Assembly (NCBI GenBank): GCA_051747425.1
Contig: JBNJGD010000002.1
Coordinates: forward strand, 1-64,000
From: HTCC5015 sp051747425
GTDB taxonomy: Bacteria; Pseudomonadota; Gammaproteobacteria; HTCC5015
Direction: 5' to 3'
Length of the DNA stretch: 64,000 bases
The stretch's first letter is position 1. Each line of letters begins with the position of its first letter. The translations under genes were made by a program, and so were the position numbers. This document shows, piece by piece, positions 38,216 through 46,025 of the stretch. Under the pieces are notes generated by a model that did not search any database, had not been told where the DNA came from, and was given only the letters and a program-made list of their open reading frames with translations.

Positions 38216-39964
38216 ATGGCCGGACTGATCCCCAGACACTTCATTGACGACCTCCTGGCTCGCGTCGATATCGTCGATGTGATCGATGCCCGCGTGCCCC
38301 TGAAAAAAGCCGGCGCCAACCACAAGGCCTGTTGCCCCTTCCACAGCGAGAAAACGCCCTCGTTTACCGTCAGTCAGAGCAAACAGTTCTATCATTGCTT
38401 CGGCTGTGGCGCCCACGGCACCGCCGTCGGCTTTCTCATGGAATACGAGAATCTCGAATTCCCGGAGGCGATTGAAGAACTGGCCAAATCACTGGGTATC
38501 GATGTGCCCCGTGAAGAGAGTGGACAACAGCACCAGCAGAGAAAGCAGAGCGCCGACCTCTACCAACTGCTGAAAGCGGCCAGTGACTACTACCAACAGC
38601 AATTGCGGCATCACCCTGAAGCCGTGGAATACCTGAAGGACCGTGGACTCAGTGGCCAAGTGGCCAAAGATTACGCCATTGGCTTTGCTCCCGACGCCTG
38701 GGACTTCCTTCTTACCCGGCTGGGTAAGCGACCCGAGGAGCAAAAAAAGCTGGAAAGCGCCGGCTTGCTGATCCGCAATGAACGCGGGCGCGTCTACGAC
38801 CGCTTCCGCGGCCGGGTCATGTTCCCCATCCGCGACCCTCGAGGCAAAACCATCGCCTTTGGTGGGCGCGTATTGGGTGACGGAGAACCCAAGTACCTAA
38901 ACTCTCCCGAAACGCCCGTCTACCACAAGGGTCGGGAGTTGTACGGCCTCTACGAAGCCAAAAAACACAACCGTCAGCTCGATAAATTGCTGGTCGTAGA
39001 AGGCTACATGGATGTCGTCATGCTGGCTCAGCACGGCATACGCAATACGGTGGCCACCCTGGGCACCGCTTGTACTGCGGACCACATGCAACGGCTGTTC
39101 CGCAGTGTCGATGAAGTGGTGTTTTGCTTCGATGGCGATCGCGCTGGCCGCGACGCCGCCTGGCGAGCACTGAACAACACCCTGCCCGCCCTTCAGGATG
39201 GCAAGCAGGTTCGCTTTTTGTTCCTGCCCGAGGGAGAAGACCCGGACTCACTGGTTCAGACCGAGGGGCGTGAGGCCTTTGAAAACCGCCTGACCAGCGA
39301 CTCCCTGCCCCTTTCGAAGTACCTTATCCGGCAACTCGGGGAACAGTGCGATACCAGCAGTATCGACGGCATCAGTCGCTTTGCCGAGCTGGCGAAGCCC
39401 CTGTTGGCCAAAATTCAGGCAGAAACCTTTTCCCGCCTGCTGCGTGAGGCCCTGGCCGATGCCGTCGGGGTGCCGGCCAGCCAACTGTTTGGCGAGCGCG
39501 GTCTCGCCAGTATTCAAACCCCGACAACGACGACGGCCGCTTCCCGGCGCACAACGGCCAGGAGCCAACTCTCGATTACACCCACGCGCCTGCTTATCGC
39601 CGCCCTGATCGCCCAGCCCGGACTGGCGCAAACCGTCACCGATGAAGATCTCGCCATGGTGGCTACTCTCGATGAGAAGGGCATACCCTTCATTCTCGAA
39701 CTATTTCACCTGTTGCAGTCAAACTCCACGCTCAGTCCCGCCGCACTGCTCGACCGCTATCGCGACACTCCCTACCAGGAACGCTTGCTGGAACTGGCCA
39801 GCCACGAGTTTCAGAGCGAGGAAAACATTGCTATTGAGTTTCAGGACGCCTTTGCAAACCTCCTCCGGCGGGCGCGAAAACAACGGCGTCAACTCCTGCT
39901 TCAACGCCCCTTAAGCCAGCTTACTGCCAGCGAAAAAGCCTTCCTGAGATCCTTTAAGGATTGA
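38216..39964 (+). CDS. dnaG: DNA primase
   Basis: Synthesises RNA primers at the replication fork. The 582-residue protein has the CHC2 zinc domain (C40, H43, C61, C64), the Toprim polymerase core with VVEGYMDVVML and DGDRAGRDA, and a C-terminal DnaB-helicase-binding helical domain. The ATG at 38216 gives the family start MAGLIPRHFI. The gene normally lies between rpsU and rpoD. Here it follows gltB and its terminator, and metK comes next, so the operon is broken on both sides. Confidence 0.97.
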   Translation: MAGLIPRHFIDDLLARVDIVDVIDARVPLKKAGANHKACCPFHSEKTPSFTVSQSKQFYHCFGCGAHGTAVGFLMEYENLEFPEAIEELAKSLGIDVPREESGQQHQQRKQSADLYQLLKAASDYYQQQLRHHPEAVEYLKDRGLSGQVAKDYAIGFAPDAWDFLLTRLGKRPEEQKKLESAGLLIRNERGRVYDRFRGRVMFPIRDPRGKTIAFGGRVLGDGEPKYLNSPETPVYHKGRELYGLYEAKKHNRQLDKLLVVEGYMDVVMLAQHGIRNTVATLGTACTADHMQRLFRSVDEVVFCFDGDRAGRDAAWRALNNTLPALQDGKQVRFLFLPEGEDPDSLVQTEGREAFENRLTSDSLPLSKYLIRQLGEQCDTSSIDGISRFAELAKPLLAKIQAETFSRLLREALADAVGVPASQLFGERGLASIQTPTTTTAASRRTTARSQLSITPTRLLIAALIAQPGLAQTVTDEDLAMVATLDEKGIPFILELFHLLQSNSTLSPAALLDRYRDTPYQERLLELASHEFQSEENIAIEFQDAFANLLRRARKQRRQLLLQRPLSQLTASEKAFLRSFKD

Positions 39965-39975
39965 ACTGAATCATT

Positions 39976-40030
39976 TTCACCTGTCAATCACAGGGTGACG
40001 CTATAGTTCCCCACCGAAGCCGTGTAAAAT
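39976..40030 (+). promoter_or_regulatory. dnaG–metK intergenic hairpin and candidate metK -10
   Basis: CACCTGT (from about 39979) pairs with ACAGGGTG around CAATC with one bulged G; there is no T-run after it, so it is a weak terminator candidate. TAAAAT at 40025-40030, preceded by TG, could be the metK -10, giving a leader of about 31 bases. No SAM- or SAH-riboswitch pattern was recognised. Confidence 0.3.
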
Positions 40031-40067
40031 GGCGGGTTCGATTGTTATCGCCCAGAGAAAACCGACA

Positions 40068-41234
40068 ATGGCAAACGACTTTATCTTTACATCGGAATCG
40101 GTGTCAGAGGGACACCCGGACAAGCTCTGTGATCAGGTATCTGACGCGGTTTTGGACGCCATTCTCAAAATCGACCCCAAGGCCCGTGTGGCCTGTGAGA
40201 CGGTCGCCAAGACCGGCATGATTTTACTGGCCGGCGAGGTCAAGGTTCATGGCGACCACAGCATCGCCTACGAGCAAATTGTTCGCGAAACAGTCAACGA
40301 CATCGGGTACAACAGCTCCGAGGTGGGCTTTGACGGCAGCACCTGTGCCGTTATCAACGCCCTGGGCGAACAATCGGCAGACATCAACCAGGGTGTTGAC
40401 CGCGGCGCGCCCGAAGAACAGGGTGCCGGTGATCAGGGCTTGATGTTCGGCTACGCCTGCAACGAAACCGATGTCCTGATGCCCGCCCCCATCACTTACG
40501 CCCATCGACTGGTTCAGCGCCAGGCCGAGCTGCGCAAGAGCGGCGCCCTCCCCTGGCTGCGCCCCGATGCCAAAAGCCAGCTCACCGTGCGCTACGAAAA
40601 CGGTGCGCCCGTGGGTATTGATGCCGTTGTCTTGTCGACCCAGCACGCCCCGGACATTACCCAGAGCGACCTCATTGAGGCAGTGCGCGAGGAAATCATC
40701 AAACCGGTTCTCCCGGCGGGCTGGATAGATGACAAAACCCTCTTCCACATCAACCCGACCGGCAAGTTTGAAATCGGCGGCCCGGTGGGCGACGCCGGCC
40801 TGACGGGCCGAAAAATCATTGTCGATACCTACGGCGGCATGGCCCGCCACGGCGGTGGCGCCTTCTCCGGCAAGGATCCGTCCAAGGTAGACCGGTCAGC
40901 GGCCTATGCAGGGCGCTATGTGGCCAAGAACATCGTCGCCGCGGGCCTTGCCGACAAGTGCGAGATTCAGGTGTCCTACGCCATCGGCGTTGCCGAACCC
41001 ACCTCCATCAGCATTGATACCTTTGGCACCGGACGCGTGGCCGACAACGAGATCGCCCGACTGGTGCGCGAACACTTTGACCTGCGCCCCTACGGCATTA
41101 CCCGAATGCTGGACCTGGAAAACCAGCGCTACCAGGCCACCGCTTCCTACGGTCACTTTGGCCGCGAGGACGCCGGATTCAGCTGGGAGCGCACCGATCG
41201 CGCCGATGCCCTGCGCCAGTCCGCAGGGCTTTAA
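40068..41234 (+). CDS. metK: S-adenosylmethionine synthetase
   Basis: Makes S-adenosylmethionine from methionine and ATP. The 388-residue protein has the ATP-binding GHPDKLCDQ near 14-22, GAGDQGLMFGYA and the glycine-rich loop GGGAFSGKDPSKVDRS. The ATG at 40068 gives the family start MANDFIFTSESVSEG. It is followed after 27 bases by ahcY and then metF, so synthesis of SAM and recycling of its by-product are grouped together. Confidence 0.98.
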   Translation: MANDFIFTSESVSEGHPDKLCDQVSDAVLDAILKIDPKARVACETVAKTGMILLAGEVKVHGDHSIAYEQIVRETVNDIGYNSSEVGFDGSTCAVINALGEQSADINQGVDRGAPEEQGAGDQGLMFGYACNETDVLMPAPITYAHRLVQRQAELRKSGALPWLRPDAKSQLTVRYENGAPVGIDAVVLSTQHAPDITQSDLIEAVREEIIKPVLPAGWIDDKTLFHINPTGKFEIGGPVGDAGLTGRKIIVDTYGGMARHGGGAFSGKDPSKVDRSAAYAGRYVAKNIVAAGLADKCEIQVSYAIGVAEPTSISIDTFGTGRVADNEIARLVREHFDLRPYGITRMLDLENQRYQATASYGHFGREDAGFSWERTDRADALRQSAGL

Positions 41235-41261
41235 AGCACCCAACACCAAGAGGAATTCACC

Positions 41262-42572
41262 ATGAGCACACCCGCCGAACAACTCAAGCAAGACTACAAA
41301 GTCGCCGATATCAATCTGGCTGACTGGGGCCGCAAGGAAATTGCCATTGCCGAAACGGAAATGCCCGGACTCGTCGCCCTGCGCCGTGAGTACGGCGAAG
41401 CCCAGCCCCTCAAAGGCGCGCGCATTGCCGGCTGCCTGCACATGACCATCCAGACGGCTGTTCTGATTGAAACCCTGACCGCCCTCGGCGCAGAGGTTCG
41501 CTGGTCTTCCTGCAATATTTTCTCCACCCAGGATCACGCCGCCGCGGCAATGGCCGCCACCGGCGTGCCCGTGTTCGCCTGGAAGGGCGAAACAGAGGAA
41601 GAATACGACTGGTGCATTGAGCAGACCATCAAGGGCCCCGACGGCTGGACGCCCAATATGATCCTCGATGACGGCGGCGACCTCACCCTGATCATGCACG
41701 AGCGCTATCCCGAGCTGATGGCCGAGGTCAAAGGCGTTTCCGAGGAGACCACTACCGGTGTTCTGCGCCTTCAGGAAATGGCCAAAAAGGGAACGCTGGC
41801 CGTGCCCGCCATCAATGTCAACGACTCGGTCACCAAATCCAAATTCGACAACCTCTACGGTTGCCGCGAGTCCCTGGTCGACGGCATCAAGCGCGCCACC
41901 GATGTGATGATCGCAGGCAAAATCGCCGTTGTCGCCGGCTACGGCGATGTCGGCAAGGGCTGTGCCCAGTCCCTGCGCGGTCTCGGCGCCACCGTCTGGA
42001 TCACTGAAATCGATCCCATTTGCGCCCTGCAGGCCGCCATGGAAGGCTTCCGTGTAGTCACTCTGGACGATGCCTCCAGCCAGGCCGATATCTTCGTCAC
42101 CGCCACCGGCAACTACAACATCATCACCCACGACCACATGGCGGCGATGAAAGATCAGGCCATCGTCTGCAACATTGGTCACTTTGACAACGAGATCGAT
42201 GTCGCCGGACTGAAAGACTACGAGTGGGACAACATCAAGCCCCAGGTCGACCACATCATCTTCCCCGATGGCAAGCGCATCATCCTGCTCGCCGAAGGCC
42301 GCCTGGTGAACCTCGGCTGCGCTACCGGGCACCCGAGCTTTGTCATGTCCAACTCCTTCACCAACCAGGTATTGGCCCAGATTGAGCTGTGGAATAACGC
42401 CGGCCAGTACGAGAAACAGGTCTACATTCTGCCCAAGCACCTGGACGAGAAAGTCGCGCGGCTGCACCTGGAGCGCATTGGCGCCAAGCTCACCGAGCTG
42501 ACCAAAGAGCAGGCTGAATACATCGGCGTACCGGTCGACGGCCCGTTCAAACAGGAACACTACCGTTACTAA
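41262..42572 (+). CDS. ahcY: S-adenosylhomocysteine hydrolase
   Basis: NAD-dependent enzyme that splits S-adenosylhomocysteine into adenosine and homocysteine, relieving product inhibition of methyltransferases. The 436-residue protein has the conserved SSCNIFSTQDHAAAA segment and the NAD-binding GYGDVGKGCAQSLRGLG (about 226-242), and ends in the KxxHYRY-type tail (KQEHYRY). AAGAGGA precedes the ATG. The 27-base gap to metK leaves no room for the SAH riboswitch that often precedes ahcY in proteobacteria. Confidence 0.98.
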   Translation: MSTPAEQLKQDYKVADINLADWGRKEIAIAETEMPGLVALRREYGEAQPLKGARIAGCLHMTIQTAVLIETLTALGAEVRWSSCNIFSTQDHAAAAMAATGVPVFAWKGETEEEYDWCIEQTIKGPDGWTPNMILDDGGDLTLIMHERYPELMAEVKGVSEETTTGVLRLQEMAKKGTLAVPAINVNDSVTKSKFDNLYGCRESLVDGIKRATDVMIAGKIAVVAGYGDVGKGCAQSLRGLGATVWITEIDPICALQAAMEGFRVVTLDDASSQADIFVTATGNYNIITHDHMAAMKDQAIVCNIGHFDNEIDVAGLKDYEWDNIKPQVDHIIFPDGKRIILLAEGRLVNLGCATGHPSFVMSNSFTNQVLAQIELWNNAGQYEKQVYILPKHLDEKVARLHLERIGAKLTELTKEQAEYIGVPVDGPFKQEHYRY

Positions 42573-42580
42573 GGGCCAGA

Positions 42581-43414
42581 ATGAGCGACCGACACTTCAG
42601 CTTTGAGTTTTTCCCGCCCAAAACAGACAGGGGCGCGGACAATCTGATGCGCGTCCACGACAAGCTGGCTCAGCTTGGTCCCGAGTTTTTTTCGGTGACC
42701 TTCGGCGCTGGCGGCTCCACCCGCGACGGCACCCTGGATACCGTAACGGAAATACAAAAACGAGGCTCCTCTTCGGCGCCTCACATCTCCTGCATTGGCT
42801 CCAGCCGAAAGGAAATTGACCAACTGCTGGCCACCTATCGCGAGCGAGGCATTGGCCGCCTGGTGGCCCTGCGTGGCGACATGCCATCGGGACAGTACTC
42901 ACTCGGGGACTTTGCCTACGCTAATGAGCTGGTGGCCTACATTCGTGAAACCACAGGTGACCACTTTCATATCGAAGTGGCCGCCTATCCAGAGTTTCAC
43001 CCGCAGGCGCGCACAGCTGAAGAGGATGTGGACAACTTTGTCCGCAAGGTGAAGGCCGGTGCCGACAGTGCCATCACCCAGTATTTTTACAGTCCCGATG
43101 CCTACGCCCGCTTTATCGACATGGTGTGGGATCGCGGCATCGATATCCCGATCATTCCGGGCATCATGCCCATCACTAATTACAGCAAGTTGGCGAGATT
43201 TTCCGACGCCTGTGGCGCCGAAATACCCCGCTGGATCCGCAAGCGCCTCGAAGCGTTCGGGGATGACAGCGATTCCATCAAGGCCTTCGGCCAGGAAGTG
43301 GTCACCAAACTGTGCCAGGACCTTCTCGAACAGGGCGCTCCAGGGCTTCACTTCTACACGATGAACCAGACAGAGCCCAACCGGGCCATCTGGCGAGACC
43401 TCGGTCTTAGCTAA
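42581..43414 (+). CDS. metF: 5,10-methylenetetrahydrofolate reductase
   Basis: FAD enzyme that reduces methylenetetrahydrofolate to the methyl form used for remethylating homocysteine to methionine. The 277-residue barrel protein has the N-terminal FEFFPPKTDRG, the RGD loop in ALRGDMP and the conserved TQYFY segment. It lies eight bases after ahcY, completing a metK-ahcY-metF operon in which homocysteine made by AhcY can be remethylated. Confidence 0.96.
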   Translation: MSDRHFSFEFFPPKTDRGADNLMRVHDKLAQLGPEFFSVTFGAGGSTRDGTLDTVTEIQKRGSSSAPHISCIGSSRKEIDQLLATYRERGIGRLVALRGDMPSGQYSLGDFAYANELVAYIRETTGDHFHIEVAAYPEFHPQARTAEEDVDNFVRKVKAGADSAITQYFYSPDAYARFIDMVWDRGIDIPIIPGIMPITNYSKLARFSDACGAEIPRWIRKRLEAFGDDSDSIKAFGQEVVTKLCQDLLEQGAPGLHFYTMNQTEPNRAIWRDLGLS

Positions 43415-43464
43415 CTCGACCTTTACGGCACGCCCTGCAACAATCGATTTTGCTGTTTAAAACA

Positions 43465-43479
43465 TGGCAAAATGCTCCC
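43465..43479 (+). promoter_or_regulatory. Extended -10 of a possible leaderless bioA transcript
   Basis: TGGCAAAAT (hexamer CAAAAT at 43468-43473) ends six bases before the bioA ATG, so transcription would start at the start codon. The 18 bases from here through the ATG match those at dnaG in 16 positions. A weak -35 TCGATT is at 43444-43449 (18-base spacer). No ribosome site is visible. Confidence 0.4.
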
Positions 43480-44832
43480 ATGACAAATGAAGAGATGAAA
43501 GCGCGGGACCTGTCGGTACTCTGGCATCCCTGTACGCAAATGAAGGACCATGAGTGGTTGCCATTGGTCCCCATGAAATCCGGCAAGGGCGTCTGGCTGG
43601 AGGACTTTGACGGCAATCGCTACATCGACGCCGTCAGCTCCTGGTGGGTCAATCTCTTCGGCCACGCCAACCCCCGCATCAACGCCGCGCTAAGCCAGCA
43701 GGCGGACCAGCTGGAGCACGCCATGCTGGCCGGCTTCAGTCATCAACCCGTCATTGAGCTTTCCGAGCGACTGGTGGAGGTGACACCAGCGGGCCTCAGC
43801 CGCTGTTTCTACGCCGATAATGGTTCTTCCGGCATAGAGGCTGCCATGAAGATGAGCTACCACTACTGGCGCAACAAGGGCGAACCCGATCGCACCCTGT
43901 TCATCACCCTGTCCGGCAGTTATCACGGCGAGACCCTTGGCGCACTGGCGGTTGGTAATGTTGCGCTCTACCGGGAAACCTACCAGCCCCTGCTGATTGA
44001 AACCCTGACCGTGGAGGCCCCCGACGCCTTTAACCGGGCTCCGGGCGAGAGCCCCGCCGACTACGCCCGACGCTGTTTTCCGGAAATGGAACGGGCCATT
44101 GCCGACAACTCGCACCGCACCGCTGCGGTCATTGTCGAACCACTGGTTCAGTGCGCCAATGGCATGCGCATGTACGACCCCGTGTACCTCGAATTGCTGC
44201 GCGAAGCCTGTGACCGCCACGGCGTCCACCTGATCGCCGATGAAATCGCCGTCGGCTTTGGGCGCACCGGCACCCTGTTCGCCTGCGAACAGGCCGACAT
44301 CACCCCGGACTTTATGGTCCTGTCCAAGGGAATCACCGCCGGCTACCTGCCACTCTCGGCGGTGATCACCACCGACGATGTCTATCAGGCCTTTTACGAC
44401 GACTACGAAAACCTCACGGCCTTTCTCCACTCCCACAGCTATACCGGCAATGCACTGGCCTGTGCCGTTGCACTCGAAACGCTCAATATATTCCGGGATG
44501 ACAATGTCATAGAGCAGAACCGCCACACCGCATCGCTGCTCCATGAGGCCTTTGCACCACTGGCCGACCACCCCAATGTGATTGACTTCCGCCAGCGCGG
44601 GATGATCCTGGCCCTCGAACTTGGCACGGCTCCGGGCACGCCCTACCCCTGGCAGGAACGCCGGGGACTCCGGGTTTACCAGCACTCCCTGACTCGCCAG
44701 GCCCTGTTGCGCCCCTTGGGTAATGTGGTCTATATCATGCCGCCCTATGTCATCAACCGTGGCGAGATAGACCACCTGGCCACCGTCGCCGCCGAGGGCA
44801 TTGATATCGCCACCCGGGGAACATCCCCGTGA
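43480..44832 (+). CDS. bioA: Adenosylmethionine-8-amino-7-oxononanoate aminotransferase
   Basis: PLP enzyme of biotin synthesis that makes 7,8-diaminopelargonate using SAM as the unusual amino donor. The 450-residue class-III aminotransferase has the N-terminal LWHPCTQMKDHE, the active-site segment DEIAVGFGRTGTLFA and the PLP lysine in LSKGITAGYLPLSA (about 284). The ATG at 43480 is chosen over one at 43450. Stands apart from bioH/bioC in this window, but directly follows the SAM-cycle genes. Its stop overlaps the GTG start of rsmE. Confidence 0.95.
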   Translation: MTNEEMKARDLSVLWHPCTQMKDHEWLPLVPMKSGKGVWLEDFDGNRYIDAVSSWWVNLFGHANPRINAALSQQADQLEHAMLAGFSHQPVIELSERLVEVTPAGLSRCFYADNGSSGIEAAMKMSYHYWRNKGEPDRTLFITLSGSYHGETLGALAVGNVALYRETYQPLLIETLTVEAPDAFNRAPGESPADYARRCFPEMERAIADNSHRTAAVIVEPLVQCANGMRMYDPVYLELLREACDRHGVHLIADEIAVGFGRTGTLFACEQADITPDFMVLSKGITAGYLPLSAVITTDDVYQAFYDDYENLTAFLHSHSYTGNALACAVALETLNIFRDDNVIEQNRHTASLLHEAFAPLADHPNVIDFRQRGMILALELGTAPGTPYPWQERRGLRVYQHSLTRQALLRPLGNVVYIMPPYVINRGEIDHLATVAAEGIDIATRGTSP

Positions 44833-45569
44833 GAACCATTCGTCTTTACTCTCCGGAAGATCTGGTGGTTGGCCAAAGCCGTGAACTGGACGCGACGGCT
44901 TCACATCACCTGTGTACAGTTCTGCGCCAATCGTCCGGTAATGAACTGGTTCTTTTTAACGGCCGGGAAGACGCCGAGTACCTTGCCCGCCTCAAGACTC
45001 CCCACAAGAGAAAAGCCGTGGTCGATATTCTTGAGCGCCGTGATGTGCTCAACGAATCTCCCCTGAACATCCACCTCTATCAGGGTGTCTCGCGTGGGGA
45101 TCGCATGGACTTTGCTATACAGAAGGCCACCGAGCTCGGTGTCGGTTCGATCACCCCGGTACTCTGTCAGCGCAGCCAGGTTCGCCTCAGTGGTGAAAAG
45201 GCCGCCAAGAAAGTCCAGCACTGGCAACAAGTTGCCACCAGCGCCGCCCAACAGTGCGGACGCTGCCGGATCCCCGAAGTCTTTCTGCCTGTCAGCTTCA
45301 GCGCTGCCATTGCCGAGCGCCCTGTCGGCTCTGTGGGTATATTTTTGCACACCCGGGAGGCCCGTTCAGTCTCCACAGACTGGACCGATGTAAGAACTGT
45401 TGATATCTGGATTGGGCCCGAAGGGGGATTTGAGCAAGGCGAAGTGAAACAGGCAGTTGAGGCAGACCTTTCACCCATGCAACTGGGACCCAGAGTATTG
45501 CGAACGGAAACGGCCACAGTGGCCGCTATTACTGCCTGTCAGTTACTCGCCGGAGATTTCAGCCACTAG
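44829..45569 (+). CDS. rsmE: 16S rRNA (uracil1498-N3)-methyltransferase
   Basis: SPOUT-family methyltransferase that modifies U1498 of 16S rRNA with SAM. The 246-residue protein has an N-terminal PUA-like domain with the SHHLCTVLR-like DATASHHLCTVLR start, the trefoil-knot SAM site IGPEGGF and the terminal LGPRVLRTETA segment. It starts with GTG at 44829, overlapping the bioA stop (GTGA). Convergent with chpC; the two stops overlap by four bases. Confidence 0.96.
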   Translation: MRTIRLYSPEDLVVGQSRELDATASHHLCTVLRQSSGNELVLFNGREDAEYLARLKTPHKRKAVVDILERRDVLNESPLNIHLYQGVSRGDRMDFAIQKATELGVGSITPVLCQRSQVRLSGEKAAKKVQHWQQVATSAAQQCGRCRIPEVFLPVSFSAAIAERPVGSVGIFLHTREARSVSTDWTDVRTVDIWIGPEGGFEQGEVKQAVEADLSPMQLGPRVLRTETATVAAITACQLLAGDFSH

Positions 45570-46018
45570 TTGACGCGGCCTTTAACATAGGTTTCCAAAG
45601 GCGTCAGGTTGGGAACAAAACCGATAATATCGTCCCCGATCTGTACATGGGCGGCCACCAGTTCGTGCTCCTCACCCTCACGGCTAATCAAATCGGTCTC
45701 CTCCAACTCCTTGATGATTGGCGCCCCCTGAATACTGAAAGCCAGGTAGGGCATGGCGCTGTCGCCCGTCTCGCTAAACAGAATGGCGATGCGTGACTCC
45801 TGGTTGTAGGAGGGAATGGCGTGATCAATCGCCGCCTCGTAGGCGACCAGTGGCACGGAGTAACCACGCCACTGAATCTTGCCAATCAGTCCCTGACGAG
45901 CTCCCATCACCAGCAAATCGCCCCGATTACTGACAATCTCTGCTACCGCGTTATTGGGCACGATCAGATACTCGCCGTGAGACAGTGGCAAACAGGCACA
46001 TTTAATAGTGTCACTCAT
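45566..46018 (-). CDS. chpC: CheW-like protein ChpC
   Basis: A 150-residue CheW-domain adaptor, probably linking a chemoreceptor to the ChpA kinase in the twitching-motility Chp system. The fold is seen from LPLSHGEYLIVPNNAVAEIV through QGLIGKIQWRGYSVPLV. It is more divergent than PilI, as expected for ChpC. The ATG at 46018 has TTGAGG upstream; a TTG five codons earlier would overlap chpA. It is the last gene of the cluster, directly after chpA with no chpB between them. Confidence 0.8.
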   Translation of the reverse strand: MSDTIKCACLPLSHGEYLIVPNNAVAEIVSNRGDLLVMGARQGLIGKIQWRGYSVPLVAYEAAIDHAIPSYNQESRIAILFSETGDSAMPYLAFSIQGAPIIKELEETDLISREGEEHELVAAHVQIGDDIIGFVPNLTPLETYVKGRVN

Positions 46019-46025
46019 CGTAACC

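Noticed and set aside
39965..40067. Possible SAM or SAH riboswitch before metK-ahcY
   Set aside because: I could not fit the known conserved cores; only a small bulged hairpin and a -10-like sequence are visible. A covariance search would settle it.
40896..42560. A 554-codon open frame on the minus strand opposite metK/ahcY
   Set aside because: Shadow of two strongly conserved enzymes; no ribosome site and no recognisable domain.
43690..44904. A 404-codon minus-strand frame opposite bioA
   Set aside because: Mirror frame of an intact aminotransferase.
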